Shown here: positions 11,035 through 20,478 of the stretch, one piece after another | Layout of the letters: each line of letters begins with the position of its first letter | How positions within the stretch are numbered: the first letter of the stretch is position 1 | DNA from: Variovorax paradoxus EPS | GTDB lineage: Bacteria > Pseudomonadota > Gammaproteobacteria > Burkholderiales > Burkholderiaceae_C | Direction of reading: 5' to 3' | Assembly: GCF_000184745.1 (NCBI RefSeq) | Contig: NC_014931.1 | Span: forward strand, 3,658,001-3,722,000 | Length of the DNA stretch: 64,000 nucleotides | The notes under the pieces: generated by a model | Database searches by the model: none | What the model was told of the DNA's origin: nothing | Seen by the model: only the letters and a program-made list of their open reading frames with translations | Made by a program: the position numbers and the translations under genes

Positions 11035-11670
11035 ATGTCCGCTCCCGATCCTTTCGACCCTCTGAACCCGCCCGCCACTCGTACCTACCCGATGGGGCCG
11101 CTGCCCCGGCTGATCTTTGCGAGCCGCTGGCTGCAACTGCCCCTGTACCTGGGCTTGATCGTGGCGCAGGCGGTGTACGTGGTGCACTTCCTGGTCGAGT
11201 TGCTGCACCTGGTCGAAGCCGCATTCGGCAGCCAGGCCGCGCTGCAGGCCCTGATCACCAGCATCGGCTACAAGACCACCGCGCCGGTCGGCGCGCTCAA
11301 CGAAACTGTGATCATGCTGGTGGTGCTGGCGCTGATCGACGTGGTGATGATCTCCAACCTGCTGATCATGGTGATCGTGGGTGGCTACGAGACCTTCGTG
11401 AGCCGCATGAACCTCGAAGGCCACCGCGACCAGCCCGAGTGGCTCAGCCATGTGAACGCCTCGGTGCTCAAGGTGAAGCTGGCGACCGCCATCATCGGCA
11501 TCAGCTCGATCCACCTGCTCAAGACCTTCATCAACGCGGACAACTACACCGACCGCGTGCTGATCGCGCAGACGGTGATCCACATCGCCTTCCTGTTCTC
11601 GGCCATGGCCATCGCCTACACCGACAAGCTGATGAACCAAGCGGCCGCCGCCGGCTCTTCCAGCCACTGA
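11035..11670 (+). CDS. YqhA-like membrane protein (UPF0114/TIGR00645)
   Basis: The 211-residue protein has three to four membrane segments (about residues 28-58, 87-112, 143-163 and 170-192) and conserved family segments FASRWLQLPLYLGL, GGYETFVS and VKLATAIIGISSIHLLKTF. It belongs to the UPF0114 inner-membrane family. Function is not established. It stands alone, divergent from acsA and convergent with the LysR gene that follows. Confidence 0.8.
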   Translation: MSAPDPFDPLNPPATRTYPMGPLPRLIFASRWLQLPLYLGLIVAQAVYVVHFLVELLHLVEAAFGSQAALQALITSIGYKTTAPVGALNETVIMLVVLALIDVVMISNLLIMVIVGGYETFVSRMNLEGHRDQPEWLSHVNASVLKVKLATAIIGISSIHLLKTFINADNYTDRVLIAQTVIHIAFLFSAMAIAYTDKLMNQAAAAGSSSH

Positions 11671-11690
11671 ACGAGATCACGCCGCCTGCC

Positions 11691-12608
11691 TCAGCGGGGC
11701 GGCGGCAAGTCCCACGACGGCACTTCGGTGAAGCGCTCGGCCAGGAAGTCGAGCATCGTGCGCAGCGTGGCCGGCATGTGCTTGCGCGAGGTGTACACCG
11801 CGTACATGCCAACGACCTGCGGCTCGCAATCCTCGAAAAGCGACACCAGCTCGCCCGACTGAAGCAACGCCGCCGTCAGGTAGGTCGGCAGCATCGCAAT
11901 GCCCGCTCCGGCCCGCGCGAGGCACATCAGGCTCGCGGCATCGTTGGCCGACACGTTGCCATTCACGGCCACGGACAACGGCTCCCCGTCCGCCTTGCGG
12001 GTGAAATTCCAGAGGCTGTGGCCGAAGTACGAATGCGTCAGGCAGTTGCGCTGGGCCAGTTCGTCCACACGCAGCGGTTTGCCGTGCTCCTTCAGGTACG
12101 CGGGCGAGGCGCACACCACCGAGCGGCAGGTGGTGAGCCGGCGCGCGATGAGGTTGGGATCGATCTCCGCCGCCGTGCGGATCGCCAGGTCGATGCGCTC
12201 GTCCACCAGATTGACGGTGCGGTCCAGCAGTACCAGGTCGACTGCTACGCCCGGGTAGAGCCGCACGTAGTCCGCGATGGCGTCGGCCAATTGCGCCTGC
12301 GCGAACGAGGTGCCGGTCGTGATGCGCAACTGCCCCTGCGGCGCTTCGGCCGGATGCCGCACCGCGGCCTGCATGTCGCCCGCGAGTTCGAGCACCTGGC
12401 GGCAGCGCGGCAGCAGTTCCTCGCCCGCGGCGGTGAGGCTCAGGCGGCGCGTGGTGCGGTGCAGGAGCCGTGCGCCGGTCCATTGCTCCAGTTCGGCCAC
12501 GTAGCGCGTGACCACGGGGCGTGACATGTCGAGCTTCTCGGCCGCAGCCGACAGGCTGCCCGAATCCACCACATTCACGAACACCCGCATTGCGTTCAAT
12601 CGATCCAT
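11691..12608 (-). CDS. LysR-family transcriptional regulator
   Basis: A 305-residue regulator of the CrgA/DmlR-like branch: HTH at residues about 1-60 (GSLSAAAEKLDMSRPVVTRYVAELEQ), then the effector domain with the TTCRSVVCASPAYLKEHG segment. I start at the ATG of MDRLNAMRVF; an upstream in-frame extension runs through the divergent gene and is not credible. The divergent NAD(P)-binding protein, 110 bases away, is the most likely target. Ligand unknown. Confidence 0.9.
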   Translation of the reverse strand: MDRLNAMRVFVNVVDSGSLSAAAEKLDMSRPVVTRYVAELEQWTGARLLHRTTRRLSLTAAGEELLPRCRQVLELAGDMQAAVRHPAEAPQGQLRITTGTSFAQAQLADAIADYVRLYPGVAVDLVLLDRTVNLVDERIDLAIRTAAEIDPNLIARRLTTCRSVVCASPAYLKEHGKPLRVDELAQRNCLTHSYFGHSLWNFTRKADGEPLSVAVNGNVSANDAASLMCLARAGAGIAMLPTYLTAALLQSGELVSLFEDCEPQVVGMYAVYTSRKHMPATLRTMLDFLAERFTEVPSWDLPPPR

Positions 12609-12717
12609 TCGAACGATTTTAGGAATAAAGAAGCGCGTATTTCGAGGTATTTCTTTCGAAACCAGAAACCTAAGATGCGATTCATCCCATCCACTTCCGA
12701 CATTTCTGGAGTCATTC

Positions 12718-13335
12718 ATGAGCCACATCGCCATCATCGGCGCCACCGGTCGCGCCGGTAGCCGCCTTCTCGACGAAGCGCTGCGCCGCGGCCATACCGT
12801 CACCGCCATCGCACGCAAGGCCGGCGAAAAGCTGTCCGGCCGTGCCAATGTGAAGGCCGTCGATCTCGACGTGCTAGACGGTCCCGCGCTCGAAAAGGTA
12901 CTGGCAGGCCACGACGCCGTGTTCAGCGCCGCGCACTTCGCCACCGTGCCGCCCGCAGCCGTCATCGAGCCGGTCAAGCGCGCGGGCGTCAAGCGCCTGC
13001 TGGTGGTCGGCGGCGCCGGCAGCCTGTTCGCGGCGCCCGGCCTGAAGGTCATCGAGACGCCGAATTTCCCAGATGCCTACCGCGCCGAAGCCACGGCCGG
13101 CGGCGTGTTCCTCGACGCACTGCGCGCCGAGAAGGAACTCGACTGGACCTTCCTCTCGCCCTCCGCCGAGTTCGTCGAAGGCGAACGCACCGGCAAGTTC
13201 CGCCTCGGCAAGGACGACCTGCTGGTCAGCGCCGAAGGCCGCAGTTGGATCACTTTCGAGGACTACGCGATCGCCTTCATCGACGAGCTCGAGAAGCCCG
13301 CGCATTCCCGCCAGCGCTACACGATCGGCTACTGA
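12718..13335 (+). CDS. NAD(P)-binding protein, atypical SDR / NADH-flavin reductase type
   Basis: This 205-residue protein begins with a Rossmann motif (IIGATGRAGSRLL, residues 6-18) and resembles the YwnB/biliverdin-reductase-B-like group of atypical SDRs that lack the usual Tyr-x-x-x-Lys site. Such proteins reduce quinones or flavins or act as NAD(P)H sensors; the exact role is not readable. The start is fixed by family alignment (MSHIAIIGATG). It is divergent from a LysR gene that probably controls it. Confidence 0.8.
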   Translation: MSHIAIIGATGRAGSRLLDEALRRGHTVTAIARKAGEKLSGRANVKAVDLDVLDGPALEKVLAGHDAVFSAAHFATVPPAAVIEPVKRAGVKRLLVVGGAGSLFAAPGLKVIETPNFPDAYRAEATAGGVFLDALRAEKELDWTFLSPSAEFVEGERTGKFRLGKDDLLVSAEGRSWITFEDYAIAFIDELEKPAHSRQRYTIGY

Positions 13336-13349
13336 AGATCACCCCCTGC

Positions 13350-13418
13350 CCGTTCGGGCTGAGCTTGTCGAAGCCTTTCACGCCCTGCCCGGCCCTTCGA
13401 CAAGCTCAGGGCGAACGG
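13350..13418. repeat. REP-like inverted pair, possible bidirectional terminator
   Basis: Two 24-base units face each other: 13350-13373 and 13395-13418, complementary except for two central bases, with 21 bases between. Each carries the core GAGCTTGTCGAAG or its complement. The same core occurs inside the RND permease gene at 34611-34626, so this is a dispersed palindromic repeat family. Here it sits between the convergent 3' ends of the NAD(P)-binding gene and fumC, where it can end transcription from both sides. Confidence 0.75.
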
Positions 13419-13452
13419 GGTTGGGGGGCGCGCCGGCGGAAACGGGTTGCGA

Positions 13453-14850
13453 TCAACGCCCCGTCATGTTCTCCGGCACCACCCACTGGTCGAACTGCTC
13501 GGCCGTGAGATGCCCCGAGGCGATCGCCGCTTCGCGCAGGCTCGTGCCTTCCTTGTGCGCCTTCTTCGCGATGTAGGCCGACTTGTCGTAGCCGATGTGC
13601 GTATTCAGCGCCGTCACCAGCATCAGCGAGCGCTGCACCAGCTCCGTGATGCGTTCGCGGTTCGGTTCGATGCCCACGGCGCAGTGGTCGTTGAAGCTCA
13701 CCATGCCATCGGCGAGGAGGCGCACGCTCTGCAGGAAGTTGTGGGCCACCATCGGGCGGAACACGTTCAGCTCGAAGTTGCCCGAGGCGCCGCCGATGTT
13801 GATGGCCACGTCGTTGCCGAACACCTGCGCGGCCAGCATCGTGACGGCTTCGCTCTGCGTCGGGTTGACCTTGCCCGGCATGATCGACGAGCCGGGTTCG
13901 TTCTCGGGAATGCTCAGCTCGCCGATGCCGCTGCGCGGGCCGCTCGCGAGCCAGCGCACGTCGTTGGCGATCTTGTTCATGCTGGCCGCCAGCGTCTTGA
14001 GCGCGCCGTGGGCATGCACCAGCGCATCGACGCTGGCCATGGCTTCGAACTTGTTCGGCGCGGTCACGAACGGCAGGCCGGTGAGCTTGGCCAGTTCAGC
14101 GGCGACCTGCTCCGCGTAGCCCTTCGGCGCATTGAGCCCGGTGCCGACGGCCGTGCCGCCCAGCGCCAGTTCGCAGAGGTGCGGCAGCGCGGCGCGCACA
14201 TGCGCTTCGCCGTGTGCGAGCTGTGCGACGTAGCCCGAGAACTCCTGGCCCAGCGTGAGGGGCGTGGCGTCCTGCAGGTGGGTGCGGCCGATCTTCACGA
14301 TGTCGGCGAAGTCCTTCGACTTTTTCTCCAGCGTGCCGCGCAGCTTGGCGATGGCGGGCAGCAGCTTGTGGGTGATGGCTTCGACGGCCGCGACGTGCAT
14401 GGCGGTGGGGAACACGTCGTTGCTCGACTGGCTGCGGTTCACGTCGTCGTTCGGGTGCACGAGGCGCCCTTCCCCGCGCTCGCCGCCGAGGATTTCGCTC
14501 GCGCGGTTGGCCAGCACCTCGTTGACGTTCATGTTGGTCTGCGTGCCCGAGCCGGTCTGCCAGACCACCAGCGGGAACTCGCCCGGGTGCTTGCCGGCGA
14601 CGACTTCGTCGGCCGCGGCCACGATGGCTTGGGTCTTCTTCTCGTCCTGCAGCCCCAACGCATGGTTCACCACGGCCGATGCGCGCTTGACTTGCGCCAG
14701 CGCCTTGATGATTTCGCGCGGCTGCTGCTCGCCGGAGATGTCGAAGTTCTGCAGCGAGCGCTGCGTTTGCGCGCCCCACAGCTTGTCGGCCGGCACGTCG
14801 ATCGGTCCGAAGGTATCGCGCTCGGCACGGGTTTTGGGGGAAGTCGTCAT
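13453..14850 (-). CDS. fumC: Class II fumarate hydratase, iron-independent
   Basis: Hydrates fumarate to malate in the TCA cycle without an iron-sulfur cluster. The 465-residue protein has the fumarase/aspartase signature [15 protein letters not shown], the TSSND-type active-site loop ([13 protein letters not shown]) and the [15 protein letters not shown] segment. Length is typical. A Fur-box-like palindrome lies about 70 bases upstream, which would fit induction under iron limitation. An unrelated iron-dependent fumarase is encoded 4 kb away at 18921. Confidence 0.97.
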   Translation of the reverse strand: MTTSPKTRAERDTFGPIDVPADKLWGAQTQRSLQNFDISGEQQPREIIKALAQVKRASAVVNHALGLQDEKKTQAIVAAADEVVAGKHPGEFPLVVWQTGSGTQTNMNVNEVLANRASEILGGERGEGRLVHPNDDVNRSQSSNDVFPTAMHVAAVEAITHKLLPAIAKLRGTLEKKSKDFADIVKIGRTHLQDATPLTLGQEFSGYVAQLAHGEAHVRAALPHLCELALGGTAVGTGLNAPKGYAEQVAAELAKLTGLPFVTAPNKFEAMASVDALVHAHGALKTLAASMNKIANDVRWLASGPRSGIGELSIPENEPGSSIMPGKVNPTQSEAVTMLAAQVFGNDVAINIGGASGNFELNVFRPMVAHNFLQSVRLLADGMVSFNDHCAVGIEPNRERITELVQRSLMLVTALNTHIGYDKSAYIAKKAHKEGTSLREAAIASGHLTAEQFDQWVVPENMTGR

Positions 14851-14918
14851 GAGAAAAAGCTCCGCAGTCTGGGGAAATCGGGTGCGCCGCTCACCGGCGC
14901 GGCCCAGAGTATCGCCCT

Positions 14919-14937
14919 GATAAGAATGGCTCTCATC
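14919..14937. promoter_or_regulatory. Fur-box-like palindrome upstream of fumC
   Basis: GATAAGA-ATGGC-TCTCATC is a 7-5-7 inverted repeat with one arm mismatch and a 19-base total length like a classical Fur box. It matches the enterobacterial consensus at 11 of 19 positions by eye. It lies 69 bases upstream of the fumC ATG. Fur control of class II fumarases is known in other proteobacteria. Confidence 0.4.
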
Positions 14938-14984
14938 TGACGCGGACTTTGCGTCACGGACCGCGACCGTCCGGACCCGCCGGA

Positions 14985-15014
14985 TTGACAGGCTTCATGT
15001 CAAAAAGTTATAAT
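14985..15014 (+). promoter_or_regulatory. Near-consensus sigma-70 promoter for proVWX
   Basis: TTGACA at 14985-14990 and TATAAT at 15009-15014 are both perfect consensus hexamers with an 18-base spacer. Transcription should begin near 15021. This is the strongest promoter visible in the window and leaves a leader of about 350 bases before proV. Confidence 0.8.
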
Positions 15015-15020
15015 CCAAGT

Positions 15021-15369
15021 CTTTCGAGGACCTATAAGTCATGTGGATGACGCTGTAGGTCCCGCCTTCACTACTCGCGGATCTTCGAATCCCGTCGCGG
15101 TGCAGGTTCATCCCGCCAGGCCTTGCCCGGCAAACCCGCCGGATCTTTTCCGGCCCCACTGCCACGCCAACATTCGGCGGGCACTGGTTTCGTCGCCACG
15201 TCGTCTTCAGTGCCTGTCGGCAGCCTCCAGGGCTCGCCGGGCCATTGCACGCGTCTTGTTCACGTGCTCTGTGTTTCGGGCGGCCCATCGGCTGATGGCG
15301 TGACCGTTGCCGTCCCGCGCTTTTGGCGGGCGGCGCTGTGTCCAACCTTTCAACAAGGAGCCCCGGCAT
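15021..15369 (+). ncRNA. Structured 5' leader of proVWX, candidate cis-acting RNA
   Basis: About 350 non-coding bases separate the predicted start of transcription from proV. The first hairpin starts almost at the transcript start: GGACCTA (15028-15034) pairs with TAGGTCC (15056-15062), enclosing GTCAT/ATGAC (15038-15042 with 15047-15051) on a GTGG tetraloop. A second strong hairpin, 15309-15334, has arms of about 9 base pairs with one bulge and a 7-base loop, and ends 20 bases before the AAGGAG site. I do not recognise a named riboswitch. Short open frames inside look non-coding. It could be a riboswitch, an osmotic or thermal sensor, or an independent small RNA. Confidence 0.4.
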
Positions 15370-16623
15370 ATGGCCAAAGGAATTCTCATCGACCATGTCT
15401 TCAAGGTGTTCGGCGACTCGCCCGACGAAGCCCTCGAACTCGTGCGCCAAGGTTTTTCGAAGAAGGAAATCCTCGCGCAGACGGGCCAGTCGATCGGCGT
15501 GTTCGATGCCACCTTCGAGATCCAGGCCGGCGAGATCTTCGTGATCATGGGCCTCTCGGGTTCGGGCAAGTCGACGCTCGTTCGGCTCCTGAACCGTCTG
15601 ATCGAGCCGACCGCGGGGCGCATCGTGATCGACGGCGCCGACATCAACGAGCACTCCGACACCAAGCTGCGCGCGCTGCGCCGCAAGGACATCAGCATGG
15701 TGTTCCAGTCGTTCGCGCTGATGCCGCACATGACGGTGCGCGAGAACACCGCGTTCGGCCTGGAGCTCTCGGGCACCAGCAAGAAAGAGCGCCTGGCGCA
15801 AGCCGACAAGGCGCTCGCCCAGGTGGGCCTCGCGGGCTGGGGCGACAGCTACCCCGACGAGCTTTCCGGCGGCATGCAGCAGCGCGTGGGCCTGGCGCGC
15901 GCGCTGGCGTCCGACCCGTCGATCCTCTTGATGGACGAGGCCTTCTCGGCGCTCGATCCGATCATCCGCACCGAGATGCAGTCGGAGCTCCTGCGGCTGC
16001 AGCAGGAACAGCGCCGCACCATCGTCTTCATCTCGCACGACCTCGATGAAGCCATGCGCATCGGCGACCGCATCGCGATCATGAAAGACGGCCAGGTGAT
16101 CCAGGTCGGCACGCCCGACGAGATCCTGCGCAACCCCGCCGACGACTACGTGCGCAGCTTCGTGCGAGGCGTGGACGCTGCGGCCGTCTTCAAGGCGGCG
16201 GACATCGCGCGCAAGTCGCTCACCGTGGTGTGCGAGCACCCCGAGCGCGGTGCGCGCGCGGCGCTCAAGCTGCTGGAAGACCAGGACCGCGACTTCGCCT
16301 ACGTGACGAGCCCGAACAAGCGATTCCTGGGCGTCGTGTCGGCCGACACGCTGCGCGGCGCGCTCGACGGGCATTCGGATCCACTCGGGCTGCAGCACGC
16401 GTTCCTCGCCGACCTGCCGCGCATCGACGCCGAGGCTCCGGTGGCCGGCCTCATCGGCCAGCTCGCGCAGGCGCCGTGCGCGCTGCCGGTGGTGGCGGGC
16501 GACGGGCGCTTCTGCGGCGCGATCAGCAAGACGACGCTGCTCAAGTTCCTGGACCGCGACACGCCGCCGATCGAGCCCGTCTCCCCGCATGCCGCCCCCG
16601 CCCTGGCCGCCGAGCCGCACTGA
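15370..16623 (+). CDS. proV: Glycine betaine/proline ABC transporter, ATPase subunit
   Basis: The 417-residue ATPase powers uptake of glycine betaine and related osmoprotectants. Walker A is GLSGSGKST (residues 61-69), the signature is LSGGMQQR, Walker B is ILLMDEAFSALD, and the switch His is in FISHDLDEA. After the nucleotide-binding domain come two CBS-like repeats (about residues 285-400) of the kind that sense ionic strength in this family. An AAGGAG site lies 9 bases before the ATG. First gene of proVWX, preceded by a long structured leader. Confidence 0.92.
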   Translation: MAKGILIDHVFKVFGDSPDEALELVRQGFSKKEILAQTGQSIGVFDATFEIQAGEIFVIMGLSGSGKSTLVRLLNRLIEPTAGRIVIDGADINEHSDTKLRALRRKDISMVFQSFALMPHMTVRENTAFGLELSGTSKKERLAQADKALAQVGLAGWGDSYPDELSGGMQQRVGLARALASDPSILLMDEAFSALDPIIRTEMQSELLRLQQEQRRTIVFISHDLDEAMRIGDRIAIMKDGQVIQVGTPDEILRNPADDYVRSFVRGVDAAAVFKAADIARKSLTVVCEHPERGARAALKLLEDQDRDFAYVTSPNKRFLGVVSADTLRGALDGHSDPLGLQHAFLADLPRIDAEAPVAGLIGQLAQAPCALPVVAGDGRFCGAISKTTLLKFLDRDTPPIEPVSPHAAPALAAEPH

Positions 16624-16642
16624 TCCACGAAGGACCTGAACG

Positions 16643-17812
16643 ATGAACGACACCACATTGCCTTCCGACCCGAACATGCACGACCTGGGCGCCGCGTTGA
16701 ACACGGCCCCGGAGCCCACCGCCTTCGTCGATCCGTGGGAGGCGCTCTCGGCCGCGCCCGACACCTCGGCCACCAGCGCCTGGCTCGATGCACCGGTGAA
16801 CGCCGCGCACCAGCTTGCCGGACAGGCCGACACCGCCACCAGCGGTTTTCAACTGCACCGCCTCTGGGACGGCACCCTCCCCGTCGAGTCCTGGATCAAC
16901 CAGGGCCTCGGCTGGGTGGTCGAGCATTTCCGCCCCTTCTTCCAGACCGTGCGCCTGCCCATCGACAGCACGCTGAACTGGGTGCAGGGCCTGCTGACCG
17001 GCCTGCCGACGCTCGCGATGATCGCGCTCATCGGCCTCTTCGCCTGGCAGTTCGCAGGCCGCGCGCTGGCCATCGGTACCACGGTGGCGCTGCTGCTCGT
17101 GGCGATGCTGGGCATCTGGCCCGAAGCGATGGTCACGCTGTCGCTGGTGCTGACCTCTCTCGTGTTCTGCATGGTCATCGGCCTGCCGCTCGGCGTGCTG
17201 CTGGCCAGCAGCGACCGGGCCCAGCGGGTCATGCGGCCCGTGCTCGATGCGATGCAGACCACGCCCGCCTTCGTGTACCTCGTGCCGGTGGTGATGCTGT
17301 TCGGCATCGGCAACGTGCCGGGCGTGATCGTGACGATCATCTTCGCGCTCGCGCCGCTGGTGCGCCTCACCAACCTGGGCCTGCGCCAGGTGCGGCCCGA
17401 CCTGATCGAGGCCGCGCGGGCCTACGGCGCCTCGCCCTGGCAGATGCTGGTGAAGGTGCAGCTGCCGCTGGCCATGCCCTCGATCATGGCGGGCATCAAC
17501 CAGGCGCTGATGCTGTCGTTGTCGATGGTGGTGATCGCCTCGATGATCGCCGTCGGCGGCTTGGGCCAGATGGTGCTGCGCGGCATCGGCCGGCTCGACA
17601 TGGGCCTTGCGACCGTGGGCGGTCTGGGCATCGTGCTGCTGGCGATTTCGCTCGACCGGCTGACGCAGGCGATGGGCAAGTCGCGCCGCAGCGCGGGACG
17701 GCGCTGGTGGCACACCGGGCCTGCGGGGCTGGCGCTGCGTGTGCTGCAGCGGCTCGTCGGCACGCCGTCGCGCGATGCGGGCGCGCCCGTTCCCGCACTT
17801 TCCACGCAATGA
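16643..17812 (+). CDS. proW: Glycine betaine/proline ABC transporter, permease subunit
   Basis: This 389-residue membrane subunit has a long hydrophilic N-terminus (about residues 1-90), then about seven membrane segments. The ABC permease EAA loop is [24 protein letters not shown]. The N-terminal extension is characteristic of ProW compared with OpuAB. It lies 19 bases after proV and 23 bases before proX, all on one strand, so the three form one operon. The C-terminus has a basic tail facing the cytoplasm. Confidence 0.92.
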   Translation: MNDTTLPSDPNMHDLGAALNTAPEPTAFVDPWEALSAAPDTSATSAWLDAPVNAAHQLAGQADTATSGFQLHRLWDGTLPVESWINQGLGWVVEHFRPFFQTVRLPIDSTLNWVQGLLTGLPTLAMIALIGLFAWQFAGRALAIGTTVALLLVAMLGIWPEAMVTLSLVLTSLVFCMVIGLPLGVLLASSDRAQRVMRPVLDAMQTTPAFVYLVPVVMLFGIGNVPGVIVTIIFALAPLVRLTNLGLRQVRPDLIEAARAYGASPWQMLVKVQLPLAMPSIMAGINQALMLSLSMVVIASMIAVGGLGQMVLRGIGRLDMGLATVGGLGIVLLAISLDRLTQAMGKSRRSAGRRWWHTGPAGLALRVLQRLVGTPSRDAGAPVPALSTQ

Positions 17813-17835
17813 CAGGTCACGGAGGAAATCAACGC

Positions 17836-18843
17836 ATGAAGAACACCCGTCTTCTCATCGCCCGCGCCGTGCTCGCGCTCGGCTTCGTCGCCATCGGCGC
17901 AACCGCACAGGCCGCCAACGATCTGCCCGGCAAGGGCATCACCGTGCAGCCCCTCAAGAGCTCGCTCGCCGAGGAAGCATTCCAGACGCTGCTCGTGATG
18001 CGCGCTCTCGAAAAGCTCGGCTACACCGTCGAGCCCATGAAGGACCTGGAGCCCGCCACCGAACACCTGGCGATCGCCAATGGCGATGCCACCTTCATGG
18101 CCAACCACTGGAGTCTGCTGCACGCGGACTTCTACAAGAACAGCGGCGGCGACGCGAAGCTCTCACGCACCGGCGTGTACTCGGACGGCGCGGTGCAGGG
18201 CTACCTCATCGATCGCAAGACGGCCGAGCAATACAACATCACCAACATCGCGCAGCTGAAGGACCCGGCGATCGCCAAGCTGTTCGACGCGGACGGCGAC
18301 GGCAAGGCCGACCTCACTGGTTGCAACCCGGGCTGGGGCTGCGAACTGGCCATCGAGAACCATCTGACGGCCTACAAGCTGCGCGACACCGTCACCCACA
18401 AGCAAGGCAGCTACGCCGCGCTGATGGCCGACACGATTGCCCGCTTCAAGCAGGACAAGCCGGTGCTGTACTACACGTGGACGCCCTACTGGGTGAGCGC
18501 CGTGCTGCGCCCGGGCGCGGACGTGGTGTGGCTGCAGGTGCCCTTCTCTTCCTCGCAGGAAGGCCAGGCTGACACCCGGCTACCCAACGGCAAGAACTAC
18601 GGCTTCCAGGCCAACCGGGAGCAGATCGTCGCGAACAAGGCCTTTGTCGAGAAGAACCCGGCTGCAGGCAAGCTGTTCGAGGTGATGAAGCTGCCGATCG
18701 GCGACATCAATGCCCAGAACCTGCGCATGAGCCAGGGCGCCAATACGCAGCAGGACGTGGAGCGGCACGCGGATGGGTGGATCCGGGTGCACCAGCAACT
18801 CTTTGACGGCTGGATTGCCGAGGCGCGGGCTGCTGCGAGGTAG
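17836..18843 (+). CDS. proX: Glycine betaine/proline-binding periplasmic protein
   Basis: A 335-residue substrate-binding protein. Residues 1-26 are a signal peptide (cleavage near AQA/AN). Aromatic residues expected to build the betaine cage are visible in MANHWSLLH and [12 protein letters not shown], and the [13 protein letters not shown] segment is typical of E. coli-type ProX. It captures quaternary amines in the periplasm and delivers them to ProW. Third gene of the operon; the ATG follows a GGAGG site. Confidence 0.92.
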   Translation: MKNTRLLIARAVLALGFVAIGATAQAANDLPGKGITVQPLKSSLAEEAFQTLLVMRALEKLGYTVEPMKDLEPATEHLAIANGDATFMANHWSLLHADFYKNSGGDAKLSRTGVYSDGAVQGYLIDRKTAEQYNITNIAQLKDPAIAKLFDADGDGKADLTGCNPGWGCELAIENHLTAYKLRDTVTHKQGSYAALMADTIARFKQDKPVLYYTWTPYWVSAVLRPGADVVWLQVPFSSSQEGQADTRLPNGKNYGFQANREQIVANKAFVEKNPAAGKLFEVMKLPIGDINAQNLRMSQGANTQQDVERHADGWIRVHQQLFDGWIAEARAAAR

Positions 18844-18920
18844 CACGGCAGCCCTGGGACGGCGGCTGAGATAATCCGGGAGCGTTTTCCCGTGTTACCC
18901 ACTACAAAAAGCCCCCCACC

Positions 18921-20474
18921 ATGACGACCACGATCCAGCAGGCCGACCTGATCGAATCGATCAGCGCCGCGCTGCAGTACATCAGCTACTACCACCCCGC
19001 CGACTACATCGCCCACTTGGCCCGCGCCTACGAGCGCGAACAGAGCCCCGCTGCCAAGGACGCCATCGCGCAGATCCTCACCAACAGCAAGATGAGCGCC
19101 ACGGGCCATCGCCCGATCTGCCAGGACACCGGCATCGTCAACGTGTTCCTCAAGGTGGGCATGGACGTGCGCTGGGGCGGCTTCACCGGCAGCCTGGACG
19201 ACGCCATCAACGAAGGCGTGCGCCGCGGCTACAACCACCCCGACAACACGCTGCGCGCCTCGGTCGTGGCCGATCCGCAGTTCGACCGCAAGAACACCAA
19301 GGACAACACGCCCGCGGTGATCTTCACCGAGATCGTTCCGGGCAACACCGTCGAAGTGACGGTCGCGGCCAAGGGCGGCGGCAGCGAGAACAAGAGCAAG
19401 CTCGTGATGCTGAACCCCGGCGACAGCGTGGTCGACTGGGTGCTCAAGACCGTGCCCACCATGGGCGCCGGCTGGTGCCCGCCGGGCATGCTGGGCATCG
19501 GCATCGGCGGCACCGCCGAGAAGGCCGCGCTCATGGCCAAGGAAAGCCTGATGGACGACCTGGACATGCACGAGCTGCAGGCCAAGAAGGCTTCGGGCGC
19601 CGAGCTCAGCAAGGTCGAGGCGCTGCGCATCGAGCTGTACGAGAAGGTCAATGCGCTCGGTATCGGCGCGCAGGGCCTGGGCGGCCTGGCCACCGTGCTG
19701 GACATCAAAATCAAGATGTACCCGACCCACGCGGCGAGCAAGCCCGTGGCGATGATCCCCAACTGCGCGGCCACCCGCCATGCGCACTTCGTGATGGACG
19801 GCAGCGGCGCTGTCTACCTCGATCCGCCATCGCTGGACCTGTGGCCCGACGTGAACTGGGCGCCCGACGAAAAGAAGAGCAAGCGCGTGAATCTCGACAA
19901 GCTCACGCCCGCCGAAGTGGCGAGCTGGAAGCCGGGCGACACGCTGCTCCTGAACGGCAAGATGCTCACGGGCCGCGACGCCGCGCACAAGCGCATCCAG
20001 GACATGCTGGCCAAGGGCGAGAAGCTGCCGGTGGACTTCACCAACCGCGTCATCTATTACGTCGGCCCGGTCGATCCGGTCGGTGACGAGGCCGTGGGCC
20101 CCGCCGGCCCGACCACCGCCACGCGCATGGACGGCTTCACCGAAATGATGCTGGCCCAGACCGGCCTGATCGCGATGATCGGCAAGGCCGAGCGCGGCCC
20201 GGTCGCCATCGAGGCGATCAAGAAGCACAAGAGCGCCTACCTCATGGCCGTGGGCGGCGCCGCCTACCTGGTGAGCAAGGCGATCAAGACCGCCAAGGTG
20301 GTCGGCTTCGAGGACCTGGGCATGGAAGCCATCTATGAATTCGACGTGGTCGACATGCCCGTGACGGTGGCGGTCGATGCGGGCGGCACCAGCGCGCACA
20401 TCACCGGCCCAGCCGAGTGGCAGAAGCGCATCGCCAGCGGCGAGTTCAAGACCATCATGATGGAAGAGGCCTGA
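18921..20474 (+). CDS. fumA: Class I fumarate hydratase, iron-sulfur type
   Basis: Homodimeric [4Fe-4S] fumarase of the TCA cycle (517 residues). The cluster cysteines are expected in ICQDTG, GWCPPGMLGIGIGG and NCAATRH. The C-terminal domain contains GPTTATRMDGFTEMML and DMPVTVAVDAGG. Length is typical for the one-chain class I enzyme. It is oxygen and iron sensitive, in contrast to FumC encoded nearby. MurI begins 4 bases after its stop, so the two are co-transcribed. Confidence 0.95.
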   Translation: MTTTIQQADLIESISAALQYISYYHPADYIAHLARAYEREQSPAAKDAIAQILTNSKMSATGHRPICQDTGIVNVFLKVGMDVRWGGFTGSLDDAINEGVRRGYNHPDNTLRASVVADPQFDRKNTKDNTPAVIFTEIVPGNTVEVTVAAKGGGSENKSKLVMLNPGDSVVDWVLKTVPTMGAGWCPPGMLGIGIGGTAEKAALMAKESLMDDLDMHELQAKKASGAELSKVEALRIELYEKVNALGIGAQGLGGLATVLDIKIKMYPTHAASKPVAMIPNCAATRHAHFVMDGSGAVYLDPPSLDLWPDVNWAPDEKKSKRVNLDKLTPAEVASWKPGDTLLLNGKMLTGRDAAHKRIQDMLAKGEKLPVDFTNRVIYYVGPVDPVGDEAVGPAGPTTATRMDGFTEMMLAQTGLIAMIGKAERGPVAIEAIKKHKSAYLMAVGGAAYLVSKAIKTAKVVGFEDLGMEAIYEFDVVDMPVTVAVDAGGTSAHITGPAEWQKRIASGEFKTIMMEEA

Positions 20475-20478
20475 GCCC

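Noticed and set aside
15075..15100. tRNA-like TTCGAATC segment in the proVWX leader
   Set aside because: No acceptor stem, D-arm or anticodon arm can be paired around it, so I do not call a tRNA.
14995..16839. A 614-codon open frame on the minus strand opposite proV
   Set aside because: It runs through the leader and proV in antisense and has no recognisable protein features.
18877..18892. CGGGA...TCCCG hairpin between proX and fumA as terminator
   Set aside because: Only five pairs and no U-tract after it; not strong enough to call.
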